Shown here one piece after another: positions 1-9,532 of a DNA stretch of 64,000 nt. The notes beneath the pieces are model-generated. The model searched no databases. It saw only the letters and a program-made list of their open reading frames with translations, and was not told the DNA's origin. The DNA is from Xanthobacter autotrophicus. Lineage in GTDB: Bacteria > Pseudomonadota > Alphaproteobacteria > Rhizobiales > Xanthobacteraceae. Both the position numbers and the translations under genes were made by a program. Numbering within the stretch: the first letter of the stretch is position 1; each line of letters starts with the position of its first letter. The stretch covers positions 310,001-374,000 of the forward strand of contig NZ_VAUP01000031.1 in assembly GCF_005871085.1 (NCBI RefSeq). The letters are read 5' to 3'.

Positions 1-3000
1 GATAGGCCAGACCATCCGCGCTCTGGAAGGACCTGAGGTCGATCTCGTTGATGGCGTAGCGCAGCAGCTTGGCCGAAAGCGGCGCCACCTTGATGAGACC
101 GAGGTCCAGTTCCTCCGTCTTGCCCTGACGCTGGAGCGCGGAGGTGGTGGCCCCCCGGGCGAAGCGGTCCGGCGTCTGCATGCCGCTGACGAAGAGCGCC
201 AGATAGGAGCCTTTGGCCACCAGATCGTCGTGCAGGTCGCCGTCGAGGAAGCAGAATTCGAACGGGGTGTAGACGAGGGCCCGGTTGAGCTGGTCCGACA
301 GCATCACGCCGAGCACGTCGAGATCGGCGACCGCCCCGCCGGGGGCGCGCAGCAGGGTGGAGCCGTGCACCCAGCCCACGAAGTTGTTCAGCCGGCGGTC
401 GGTCCGCATGGCCGCCGGGATGTTGAGGATCACGTCCTCCACCCCGCCGCGCACGGCGATGGCCTGGGCCACGGCGGCGTTGAGGAGCGAGGTCTCGGTG
501 ATGCCGATCCGGCGGGCGCGGGTCTGCACCCTTTCGTGCCCGGTGGCGTTGAGGAAGGCGAAGATCTCGCCGCCCGGACCGGCCTGGGTGCGGTCGAGGT
601 TGGGCGCGAGGCCCTTCGCCTTGCGGCCGAAATTCGGCAGCGGCGGCGGATTGGCCCCGTAAAGCTCGCGCACATAGGCTTCGCGCTCGGCCATGAAGAC
701 GGGGTCCGTCGCCCGGTCGAACTCGTTCACATACTGTTCGACGGTCATCTCGGGGGGGCCAAGCGGAATGCCGAGGAAGGCCTGGAACACTTCCTCCACG
801 AAGACACCCAGCGCCCAGCCGTCGAAGATGAGGTGATGGCCCTGAGCCACCACCACGTCGCCGTCTTCGCCGCCGCGCAGCACGGTGACGCGGTAAGGCG
901 CCTCCGCGAAGGGGTCGAGCGGGGAGTCCAGCAGGGCCGACAGGCGCGCCTGCACGGCCGCGGCATCGGCCCCGGGCATGTCCTCCACCACCAGGGGCGG
1001 CTCGCCGCACGGCAGGATGAGGGCGCGGGGTTGCCCGTCGTTGTCCACCACGAAGCGGGTGCGCAGGGATTCCTGCCGCTCCTCCACCAGCTTCAGGGCC
1101 CGGCGCAGGCGATCGATATCGGCGCGGGGGGCGATGCGGAAGGCGCGGCCGATGGACCAGAACACCCGGTAGGCGTGGTTGGTCCCCGGCTTCATCAGGG
1201 ACCGCAGAACGTTGTTCTGCTTGACGGAAAGCGGAACCTGCCGTTCGCCGGCGGGGGTCAGGCCGGGGGTCGCGGGGGCCGCCACGACGGGAGGCGGCAG
1301 GGGGGCCGCGGCCGCCGCGCGGCGGGCTGTTCCCGTGGATCCGTGCCAGGTGGCTGGTCCCATCGTCGCCGGCGTGCCGGAGAGCTCCGCCACGGCGGTG
1401 GCGATGGCGTCGAGGAGGGCGCGCCCGACTTCGGTCGGGAAGGCGGCGGTGTCGAGGGCGAGCCGCAGCTTGAGGCTTGCGCCGTCCGCCGTCGCGTCGA
1501 GCCGCAGCTCGTTGAACGGATCGGTGAGGGCCGCCAGCGGCTCGGCGATGCCGAGGGCCTTGGCCCGAGCCGCGCCGTCCGCGTCGATAAAGGCGAAGCC
1601 CACCTGTCGGAGCGCCGCGCCGGCGGCGTTGAGGCGGTCCGCCAGCAGGGCTTCCACGGCCGCCGTGTCCAGCGCCCGGTGGCTGCGCGCGGCGGCGAGC
1701 CGCTGGCGGGCCCGGCGGATCAGCCAGTCGGCGGGGGCGTCGAGGCGGTCCAGCAGCACCGGCATGCCCGTGCCCACGGGACCGATCAGGGTCGCGGGGA
1801 CCTCCCGCCGGGCTGGGTCATGGCATTCCACCAGCGCCCGGTCGATGCCGGAGCCGGCGGCCAGCGCACGGCCCAGCGCGGCGATGAGGAGCGCTTCCTG
1901 GTCCGGCGCGGACAGCGCGTCGAAGCCTGGTACGGTCAGGGTGGCGTCGAAATGGCCCACCGCGCCGCGATTGAGGCCGAAGCCCGTGGGCGCGGATGCG
2001 AGCGTGCGGCCAAGGCTCGGCAGGGCGGCCGGCGGGGTGCGCAGCATTTCCTTCCAGAAGGCCATGTGCCCGGCAAGGGCCATGGTGCCGTCCACGGGCC
2101 GTTCCGCCGCGGCGAAGGCGGCAAAGGGCGTGCCCGGCGCGGGCGTTGCCTTAGCCGCCGCCACGAGGGCGGCGAGCGCGAGGTGGGGCGAGAGGGAATC
2201 CGCCGCTGCGCGGTGGGCCCGCGCATGGAGCGTGAGGGCGCCGTCCGCCGCCTTGGAGAGCCCGAACCGCCAGAGCGGCCCCGGCTGGGTGACCGGGGCA
2301 AGGCCGGAGGCGTCGGTGATCCACTCGAGGTCCGGGGCTTCGCCGGCCACGATCTCACCCGACGCCGTGCCGGTGAGCTTGAGGGCGTCCTCGGCCGAAG
2401 CCAGGGCGGCGAGCGCCTGCGCCAGCGTCTCGAAATCGAGCGTGGGATCGATGGCGCGGGAGGCCGCGACCTCCAGCGCCGCGCGGGTGATGCCGGAGGT
2501 CATGGGCCGGCCGCCGAGGGCGATGACCGCCTCCTGCCTCACCAGCGGACGGAACACCGTGCCGCCGCCTGCGCCGCCGACGCCACCACCGCCGTCGGCC
2601 AGCGCGGCGGCGGTGGCGGCCCGGGCCTTCTGGGTGGCCTCGAAAGTGGCCGCCACCACGCCGGACAGGCCGGTGACGGTGGGGGTCTGGAGGAATTTGG
2701 CCACCGGGATGTTCACATCCACATGGGCCTCGATGCGGTTCTTCAATTCGAACGAGGACAAGGAGTCGAGGCCGAGTTCCGACAGGCGGCGGTCGGACGG
2801 GATGTCGTTGGGCGACACCTTCAGGACCTTCGCCACCTCGCCGCGGATAAGGTCGGCCAGCATGCCGTCCCACGCCTCGCGCGGGGCGGCGAGCAGCTCG
2901 GCCTGGATGCGCGAGCGACCGCCGGTGCGCTGGGCCAGAAGCGGCTTCACGCGGGCGGTTCCGGCGGTGCGCGCCAGAGCGCGCGAGATGGCCGCCCAGT

Positions 3001-6000
3001 CGGCGCGGGCGAAGCCGAGATTCTCGTCCTCGGCGCGCAGGAGCGTGCCGAGGGAGGCTGCGGCCTCCGTGTCCGGCACCGGCTTCATGCCGATGCTTTC
3101 AAGATAATTGCCCAGCGCTTCGGAGCGGGCGACGAAGCCCGAGCCGGCGATGGAACCCCAGGCCGCCGCCGAGCCGGCAAGGCCGCGGCTCTTGCGGAAC
3201 GAGCCCATGCCGTTGAGCACGGAATTGGCCGCCGTGTAATTGGCCTGTCCGGGGCTGCCGATGACCTGTGCCAGCGACGAGAAGCTGACGAAGAAGTCGA
3301 GGTCCGCCCCGTGCCGGGTCACCGCGCGGTGCAGGCTCCAGGCGCCGCCCGCCTTGGGGCGGATGACGCGGGAGATCTGGCCTTCGTCGAGCTGGCTGAC
3401 GAAGCCGTCCTGGATCACCGCCGCGCCGTGGACGATGCCCTTGAGCGGCTTGTCCGACTTGGCGTGGGCGGCGATCAGCGCGTCCACGGCGTCAGCGTCG
3501 GTCACGTCGAGGGCGATGGGGACGATTTCGGTGCCGCGCGCCGCGATGGCGGCGAGGACCGGCTCGGAATCCGCGTCGGGGGTGCCGTTGCGGCCGCACA
3601 GCAGCAACCGCCCGGCGCCCTGCCGGCTGAGGAAGTCCGCCACCGCCACGCCGAAGCCGCGCAGGCCGCCGGTGACGAGATAGCTCGCCTCCCCCGAGAA
3701 GCGCATGGTCTGGTTGAGGTCGACTTCCACCTCGATGGCGGGTTCGTCGAAGGTGAGCACCACCTTGCCCAGATGCTGCGCCTTGGAGAACAGGCGCATG
3801 GCCTCCGCCGCCCGGGACACCGGGAAGCGCGTGGCGACGAGGGGCCGATACAGGCCCTGCGCCACCTTGGCCTCCACCGCCCGCAGCAGGGACGACAGGC
3901 GCGCGGGGCGCTCGTCGGCGATGGTGGAGAGGTCGATGACCGAATAGGAGTTGTTGTAATAGAGCGACTTCAGCCCGATGGGCTTGTCCTGGGCGAGATC
4001 GCGCTTGCCGATTTCCACGAAGCGGCCGAAGGGCGCAAGGCACTCCAGCCCCTTGTCGATGCCGGCGCCCGACAAAGCGTTCAGCACCACATCCACGCCG
4101 CGCCCGCCGGTGGCGGCCCGGACGCCTTCGGAGAATTCGAGGCTGCGCGAGTTCATCACATGGGTGATGCCGAGGTCGCGCAGGAAGTTGCGCTTGGCGT
4201 CGGAGCCGGCGGAGGCGAGGATTTCGGCGCCGATGTCCCGCGCCACCTGGATGGCGGCAAGGCCCACGCCGCCGGTGGCGAGGTGCACCAGAACCTTCTC
4301 GTCGGGTTCGAGCCGGCCGATGTCCACCAGCGAATAATGGGCGGTCATGAAGGCGGCCGGCAGGGTGGCGGCGTCTTCCAGCGCCACGTCGTCGGGCACA
4401 TGCATGAGGAAGCGGGCGTCGGCGGCGGCGAACCGGCGCAGGAAGCCCTTGCCCATGCCCATCACCCGGTCGCCGACCTTGAAGGCGGTGATGGCTTCGC
4501 CGGTGGAGCGCACGGTGCCGGCGAATTCCAGGCCGAGATTGCGCCACCAGGCGCCTTCGCCCTCGGCCTCGTCCGGCAGGATGCCGGTGGCAGCCATGAT
4601 GTCGCGGAAGTTGAGGCCCACGGCGGCCACTTCCACCACCACCTCGCCCGCCTTGGGGGTCGGGTAGGGACACTCGCGCACCACCACATTGTCGATGAGG
4701 CCGGGGCTGGTCATCGTCACGGTGAAGTTGGCGGGGTCGGCGCTCTTGGTGATGGTGCGCCGGCGCGGCGCAAGGCTGTTGAGCGGGCCCTGCCGCAGGC
4801 GCGGCACGGTCCGTTCGGTGCCGCGCAGGATGATTTCCGCCTCGTCGCTCTCCTCCAGCACCGCCTGGGCCAGGGCCATGCCCTCGCTGAAGGCGGCGGC
4901 GTCGGCGTCCACATGGCGGACGGCGAATTCCGGGCACTCGTTGGCGAGCGTCCGCGACAGGCCGAGCAGGGCGGAATCGGCGAGGCCTTCCGTCGCCATG
5001 GGCCCGTCGCCGGGGATCAGGCGGCTGGCGCGGCCGATCACCACGAGGGCCGGCCGGCTGGGCGCGGTGCGCAGGCGGTCCAGCACCTGGCCCACCGTGA
5101 CGAGGCCGAAGGAGGCCGCTTCCACCGCCGCCACCAGGCGCTCGGTGGACAGCTCCGCCTCGGGTCCCAGCTCGACCCCCGCCGTCGCCGCATAGACGAT
5201 GCCGGTGAGGCCCTCGGGCGCGGCGAGCCGCTGTTCGATCAAGCGGGTGGCGTCCTCCGCCTGCATGGCGGTGAAGATGTCCGGTGCCAGGGTTTCCACG
5301 ATGGCGCCCGATGCCACGAGGGCGGAGGCGAGCGGCTCGGTGGTCGCTGGATCACCCGACAGCACCAGCCAGCGACCCAGCCTCACCGGGGTGTCGGCCT
5401 TGGGCGCCACGGTCTCGAAGGTTTCCTCGATCACCACGGAGCCGCCGTCACCGGCGTTCGCCTTCAGGGCGCCAAGGGTCTTGACCTTGAGGTTCTCCAC
5501 CGAGAGCAGCGGCGTGCCGTCGAGCGCGTAGACGCGGTAGATGCCGGTGTCGTCGGCGGGATCGGTGAAGAATTCGCAGATGACTTCCGGCGGCAGGGGG
5601 CCCGCCACCATCACCTTGCGGATGCCCACCGGCAGCATGAGCTTGTACTTGCCGGCGACGCTCTCCTCGTCGGGGAGCGGTTCGCCGGGGATCCACAGGC
5701 CAAGGTCCACGTCCTCCAGCACGAGGCCGGACTGGAGCACGCTGTCGAACAGGCCGGGGAAGGCGATGAAGCCGTCGCGTTTGGCGGCATCGGCGCTGGA
5801 GATGCGCGCCACCGCGTGGCGCGGCCCGGCGAGCCACAGGGCCTGCACGGCCTGGAAGGTCGGGCCGTAATCGAGCCCGTGGCGGGCGGTGAGGCGATAG
5901 AAATCCTCGCGCTCGATGGCCGGCCGGGTCGCGAGGATGGCCGGGTCGAAGCTGGCCGGCGGCACGGCGAAGGCATGCTGCCAGCCATAGGCCTCCACGC

Positions 6001-9000
6001 GCAGCCGCCAGTCTTCCTCGGTGTCGCGCTTCATGGAGGAGATGCGCAGCCGGCTGGTGGCGGGATCATACGAGGTGCGCAGCAGCACCACGTCGTCACC
6101 GCCGATGGACAGGGCCTCGTGGATGCGGAAGTCGCGCAGCTCCACCGGGGCTTCGCCGAACAGCTCGCGCAGGGCGCCCGTCATCATTTCCAGATAGCCG
6201 ACAGTCGGGAACAGGCAGTCCCCGCCGGGACGATGGTCGGCGAGATATTTGGCGCTCTTGAGGGTGATCTCGTTGGTCCAGGCCGGCTCCGGCCCGATCT
6301 CGCGCCAGCCCAGGAGCGGGTGGCGGTCGCTGTCGAACAGGAATTGCCGCGCTTCCAGCGGCAACTGCACCAGGCGCTCGTTCACCCACGGCCGACGCGG
6401 CAGGGGCAGATGTTCCTCGGCGCCGGTGTCGCTCTCGCTCCAGTCGAAGGATACGCCGTTCACATAGAGGCTCGCCAGCGAGCGGGCCATCACCAGGCGG
6501 TCGTCGCCCTGCCGCTCCAGCGAGGACACAGCCACCACGGAGGCGTTGCGCTCCTGGGCGATGCCGTGGATCAGCGGGGTAACGGTGCGGTGCGGCCCCA
6601 GTTCAAGAAAGGCATCGATGCCCAGATCCAGGCAAAAATCGATGGCTTTCTTGTAGCTTACCGCCTGGCGCAGGTTCTGCCACCAGTATTCGCTGTCGAA
6701 GCAGGTCTCCAGCATGCCGGTGACGGTGGAGACGATGGGGAAGGCCGGCGTCTTCCAGGAAATCTCGCCGAGGCCTTCGCGGAACTTCGCCTCGCAATCA
6801 TCGAGGTGGGGCGAATGCCAGCCGAAATCCATGGTGAGGCGGCGGGCGGTGACATCCGGATAAAGCCGCTTCACCTCTTCCAGCAACGCCACCACGGGCG
6901 CTTCCATGCCGGAGATGGTCTGGGCGGTGGGGCCATTATAGGCCGCGACCACCACGCTCTCGTCCGCCGGAAGCAGGGGGGCGAGCTGATCATAGGTGAC
7001 GCCGAGCGTCGCCATGGCGCCGCGCCGCGTGCTGCCGTGGGGGATGAGGCCGCGGTGATAAATGATTTTGGCGCAGGTATCGAGGTCAATGCAGCCGGCG
7101 ATATGGGTTGCCGCCACCTCGCCGAAGCTGTGGCCCACCAGCAGTTCCGGGGTGAGCCCGCGCTCCCGCCACATGCGGTAGAGGCCCACCTGGTTGGAGA
7201 AGATGGCGGCCTGGGTCACGTCCGCGTCGTTGATGCGGGTGGTGGCCTCGTCGCGGGTGATCTCCTCGATCACCGACCAGCCGGTATAGGGCTTCAGCGC
7301 CTCGTCGAAGGTCTCGACGAAGGCGCGGTAGGTCTTGTCTTCGGTGAGCAGCTTGCGGGCCATGGCCCACCACTGGCCGCCCTGGCCCGAGAAGGTGAAG
7401 GCGAGGCGCCGCGGCTTGGCGCGGCCGGTGATGATATAGGGCGCGATGGCCTCGTTGGCCGGCGCGTCGGCGCCCAGCGCGAGGGTGCGCAGCTTCAGCG
7501 GCAGATCCTGCGCCTGCGGATCGGCGAGGATCGCGGCCCGCTCGGTCAGGTGGTCGCGGCTGGTCTTGAGGGCGCTGGCCAGGGTCTCGTAGGGGACTTC
7601 GGCGAGGGTGCCGCCCTCATCCACCGCGTCGGCGAGTTCTTCCGCCCACAGGCCGAGGGCGGCCTTGCCGTTGGCCGAGAGCGGGATGAACACCGGGCCT
7701 TCGGCGGGTGCCGGCCGGGCGCGCAAGTCGGCACGCATGTCTGCACGGGGCCGCTTGCCGCCGTGGAAGCTTTCCACCGCCACCGAGGCATTGGTGCCGC
7801 CGAAGCCGAAGGAATTCACCACCGCGAGGCGTACGTCGTGCTCGCTCGAATAGGGGGTGGGCTCCACCGGGACGGACAGGCCCAGCGCATCGAACGGAAT
7901 GGTCGGGTTGGGGGTCTCGAAATTGAGGTTGGGCGGCACGATGCCGTGATGGGTGGACAGCACGATCTTGATCAGCCCGGCCACGCCGGAGGCGGATTCC
8001 AGATGGCCCAGATTGGGCTTGAACGAGCCCACCAGCACCGGCCGGTCCACGCGGCCGGCGCCGAACACGCGGCCGATGGCGCTGGCCTCGATGGGGTCGC
8101 CCACCGGGGTCCCGGTGCCGTGCGCCTCCACGTAGCCCACGTCTTCGGGATCGATGTTGGCGTGGCCCACCAGGCTTTCCAGCATGGCGGTCTGGGCCAC
8201 GTCGCTGGGGGCGGTGAGGGTGGGGGTGCGGCCGTCCTGGTTCACCGCGGAGCCGCGGATCACCGCATAGATGCGGTCGCCGTCGGCCACGGCGCGGGCC
8301 AGCGGCTTCAGTACCACGATGCCGCAGCCCTCGCCGCGCACGAAGCCGTCGGCGCGGGCGTCGAACGTATAGATCTTGCCGGTGGCCGACAGCATGTTGG
8401 CACTGGCGAAGGCCACGAACGGGCCGGGGTCCAGCATCAGGTTGACGCCGCCGGCCAGCGCCACGTCGCAGGTGCCCATGGCGAGGTGGCGCATGGCCTG
8501 GTCCACCGCCACCAGGGCCGAGGAGCAGGCGGTATCGAGCGCGATGCTCGGCCCCTTCAGGTCGAGCCGGTGGGAGATGCGGTTGGCCGCGATGGAATAG
8601 GCCGAGCCGGTGCCGGCGAAGATGTCGGTGGCGACCCGCCGGTAGCGCTGGCTGTAGCTGAAGTCGGAGGTGGAGATGCCCACGAACACGCCGGCGCGCT
8701 GGCGTTGCAGGGTGCGCAGCGGCACGCCGGAATCCTCGATGGATTCGTAAGCCACCTGCAGCAGCAGGCGCTGCTGGGGGTCCATCAGCATGACTTCGCG
8801 CGGGGCCATGTCGAAGAAGGCCGGATCGAAGTTGAAGACGTCGCCCGACAGGAATCCGCCCCACTTGGAATAGGAGCGCCCGGCGCTCTCGGGGTCTGGA
8901 TCGTAATAATTGCGGACATTCCAGCGGTCCGCCGGTATTTCGCGAATTCCGCATCGTTTTCCGAGCAGGAAGGACCAGTATCCGTCCGCGCTCGTGATGC

Positions 9001-9109
9001 CACCGGGGAAACGACAGCCGATTCCGATAACGGCAACAGCTTCGGGTTCTTGACCAAGGCCGTTTCCGACCGCCCGTGCCTGACCGTCCAGAAGATCCAA
9101 GCTATCCAT
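1..9109 (-). CDS. Large reducing type I polyketide synthase with tandem C-terminal condensation-like domains (C-terminus beyond window)
   Basis: One minus-strand frame is open from the ATG at 9109 to the left edge, giving at least 3,036 residues with the C-terminus outside the window. The domain order is: KS (Cys195 in DTACSSA, His330 in HGTGT, His369 in LGHLES); AT (Ser661 in GHSFG; specificity motif FGWH at 762-765 instead of HAFH or YASH); DH (His959 in an HxxxGxxxxP motif, Asp1122); ER (LVHLATGGVG near 1609); KR (Ser1945, Tyr1958); ACP (Ser2116 in GLDSL); a degenerate condensation-like domain (HRAAADS at 2299-2305); and an intact one (HHLIFDG from 2758). This is a complete reducing module of the iterative kind, so it probably makes a saturated chain. 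The terminal condensation domain probably releases it onto an amine or alcohol; that role is inference. No methyltransferase or thioesterase domain was seen. It shares a locus with peroxidase-like, dihaem and P450 genes. Confidence 0.95.
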   Translation of the reverse strand, partial: MDSLDLLDGQARAVGNGLGQEPEAVAVIGIGCRFPGGITSADGYWSFLLGKRCGIREIPADRWNVRNYYDPDPESAGRSYSKWGGFLSGDVFNFDPAFFDMAPREVMLMDPQQRLLLQVAYESIEDSGVPLRTLQRQRAGVFVGISTSDFSYSQRYRRVATDIFAGTGSAYSIAANRISHRLDLKGPSIALDTACSSALVAVDQAMRHLAMGTCDVALAGGVNLMLDPGPFVAFASANMLSATGKIYTFDARADGFVRGEGCGIVVLKPLARAVADGDRIYAVIRGSAVNQDGRTPTLTAPSDVAQTAMLESLVGHANIDPEDVGYVEAHGTGTPVGDPIEASAIGRVFGAGRVDRPVLVGSFKPNLGHLESASGVAGLIKIVLSTHHGIVPPNLNFETPNPTIPFDALGLSVPVEPTPYSSEHDVRLAVVNSFGFGGTNASVAVESFHGGKRPRADMRADLRARPAPAEGPVFIPLSANGKAALGLWAEELADAVDEGGTLAEVPYETLASALKTSRDHLTERAAILADPQAQDLPLKLRTLALGADAPANEAIAPYIITGRAKPRRLAFTFSGQGGQWWAMARKLLTEDKTYRAFVETFDEALKPYTGWSVIEEITRDEATTRINDADVTQAAIFSNQVGLYRMWRERGLTPELLVGHSFGEVAATHIAGCIDLDTCAKIIYHRGLIPHGSTRRGAMATLGVTYDQLAPLLPADESVVVAAYNGPTAQTISGMEAPVVALLEEVKRLYPDVTARRLTMDFGWHSPHLDDCEAKFREGLGEISWKTPAFPIVSTVTGMLETCFDSEYWWQNLRQAVSYKKAIDFCLDLGIDAFLELGPHRTVTPLIHGIAQERNASVVAVSSLERQGDDRLVMARSLASLYVNGVSFDWSESDTGAEEHLPLPRRPWVNERLVQLPLEARQFLFDSDRHPLLGWREIGPEPAWTNEITLKSAKYLADHRPGGDCLFPTVGYLEMMTGALRELFGEAPVELRDFRIHEALSIGGDDVVLLRTSYDPATSRLRISSMKRDTEEDWRLRVEAYGWQHAFAVPPASFDPAILATRPAIEREDFYRLTARHGLDYGPTFQAVQALWLAGPRHAVARISSADAAKRDGFIAFPGLFDSVLQSGLVLEDVDLGLWIPGEPLPDEESVAGKYKLMLPVGIRKVMVAGPLPPEVICEFFTDPADDTGIYRVYALDGTPLLSVENLKVKTLGALKANAGDGGSVVIEETFETVAPKADTPVRLGRWLVLSGDPATTEPLASALVASGAIVETLAPDIFTAMQAEDATRLIEQRLAAPEGLTGIVYAATAGVELGPEAELSTERLVAAVEAASFGLVTVGQVLDRLRTAPSRPALVVIGRASRLIPGDGPMATEGLADSALLGLSRTLANECPEFAVRHVDADAAAFSEGMALAQAVLEESDEAEIILRGTERTVPRLRQGPLNSLAPRRRTITKSADPANFTVTMTSPGLIDNVVVRECPYPTPKAGEVVVEVAAVGLNFRDIMAATGILPDEAEGEGAWWRNLGLEFAGTVRSTGEAITAFKVGDRVMGMGKGFLRRFAAADARFLMHVPDDVALEDAATLPAAFMTAHYSLVDIGRLEPDEKVLVHLATGGVGLAAIQVARDIGAEILASAGSDAKRNFLRDLGITHVMNSRSLEFSEGVRAATGGRGVDVVLNALSGAGIDKGLECLAPFGRFVEIGKRDLAQDKPIGLKSLYYNNSYSVIDLSTIADERPARLSSLLRAVEAKVAQGLYRPLVATRFPVSRAAEAMRLFSKAQHLGKVVLTFDEPAIEVEVDLNQTMRFSGEASYLVTGGLRGFGVAVADFLSRQGAGRLLLCGRNGTPDADSEPVLAAIAARGTEIVPIALDVTDADAVDALIAAHAKSDKPLKGIVHGAAVIQDGFVSQLDEGQISRVIRPKAGGAWSLHRAVTRHGADLDFFVSFSSLAQVIGSPGQANYTAANSVLNGMGSFRKSRGLAGSAAAWGSIAGSGFVARSEALGNYLESIGMKPVPDTEAAASLGTLLRAEDENLGFARADWAAISRALARTAGTARVKPLLAQRTGGRSRIQAELLAAPREAWDGMLADLIRGEVAKVLKVSPNDIPSDRRLSELGLDSLSSFELKNRIEAHVDVNIPVAKFLQTPTVTGLSGVVAATFEATQKARAATAAALADGGGGVGGAGGGTVFRPLVRQEAVIALGGRPMTSGITRAALEVAASRAIDPTLDFETLAQALAALASAEDALKLTGTASGEIVAGEAPDLEWITDASGLAPVTQPGPLWRFGLSKAADGALTLHARAHRAAADSLSPHLALAALVAAAKATPAPGTPFAAFAAAERPVDGTMALAGHMAFWKEMLRTPPAALPSLGRTLASAPTGFGLNRGAVGHFDATLTVPGFDALSAPDQEALLIAALGRALAAGSGIDRALVECHDPARREVPATLIGPVGTGMPVLLDRLDAPADWLIRRARQRLAAARSHRALDTAAVEALLADRLNAAGAALRQVGFAFIDADGAARAKALGIAEPLAALTDPFNELRLDATADGASLKLRLALDTAAFPTEVGRALLDAIATAVAELSGTPATMGPATWHGSTGTARRAAAAAPLPPPVVAAPATPGLTPAGERQVPLSVKQNNVLRSLMKPGTNHAYRVFWSIGRAFRIAPRADIDRLRRALKLVEERQESLRTRFVVDNDGQPRALILPCGEPPLVVEDMPGADAAAVQARLSALLDSPLDPFAEAPYRVTVLRGGEDGDVVVAQGHHLIFDGWALGVFVEEVFQAFLGIPLGPPEMTVEQYVNEFDRATDPVFMAEREAYVRELYGANPPPLPNFGRKAKGLAPNLDRTQAGPGGEIFAFLNATGHERVQTRARRIGITETSLLNAAVAQAIAVRGGVEDVILNIPAAMRTDRRLNNFVGWVHGSTLLRAPGGAVADLDVLGVMLSDQLNRALVYTPFEFCFLDGDLHDDLVAKGSYLALFVSGMQTPDRFARGATTSALQRQGKTEELDLGLIKVAPLSAKLLRYAINEIDLRSFQSADGLAY

Positions 9110-9532
9110 GGGAAGCGCCCTCTTCCGCAGAATTGCCGCAACGCAAACCTATGCGGACCGGCGCGGAGCTGTCACCTGATTTCTTCGAACTTTTTGCGAT
9201 TTGAAAGTAGATGCCTGCAAGTTAAGCAGAGTGAGGCATCATACTACCGGGTTTTGCTTGGACTCTTCAGAGCTTTTGCCTCACCACGGTGCGGACCAGT
9301 CGCCCAGGCTCATCCTCCTCATGATGCGCTGCAACTCGGGGGCGTCGTGACGTGGACCAGAAGATTCGCCGTCGCGGTGCGTCCGGCGGAAGGCGGGATC
9401 TGTCGTGTGAAGAAGAGCGCGCCGTACAATGAAACGGCCCCGGTCTTTGACCGGGGCCGGGAGGTTTTCCTAGGTCCGTGCGGAATTTATAAAGCTTAGC
9501 CGTTCGCGTGCGGTGTTGGCCCTGTCCAAAGG
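9110..9532. other. Intergenic region upstream of the PKS gene
   Basis: About 420 bases without a convincing gene. The stretch next to the PKS start is clearly richer in A and T than its surroundings and should hold the PKS promoter. An imperfect dyad with TGCCT and AGGCA arms is visible on the minus strand near 9210-9240. The far end holds the terminator of the peroxidase-like gene. The long plus-strand open frame across this region is a shadow of the PKS gene. Confidence 0.5.
9436..9458 (-). terminator. Intrinsic terminator of the peroxidase-like gene
   Basis: Perfect 10-bp GC stem (GGCCCCGGTC at 9436-9445, GACCGGGGCC at 9449-9458) with a three-base loop, 75 bases past the stop of the minus-strand peroxidase-like gene. 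The minus strand continues GTTTCATTGT, a weak T-rich tail. The hairpin insulates the PKS gene from upstream read-through. Confidence 0.7.

Noticed and set aside
230-9499. Plus-strand open frame of about 3,089 codons
   Set aside because: It lies opposite the PKS gene and encodes a His/Gly/Ala/Arg-rich sequence with no domain. It is an artefact of the high GC content and codon bias of the minus-strand gene.
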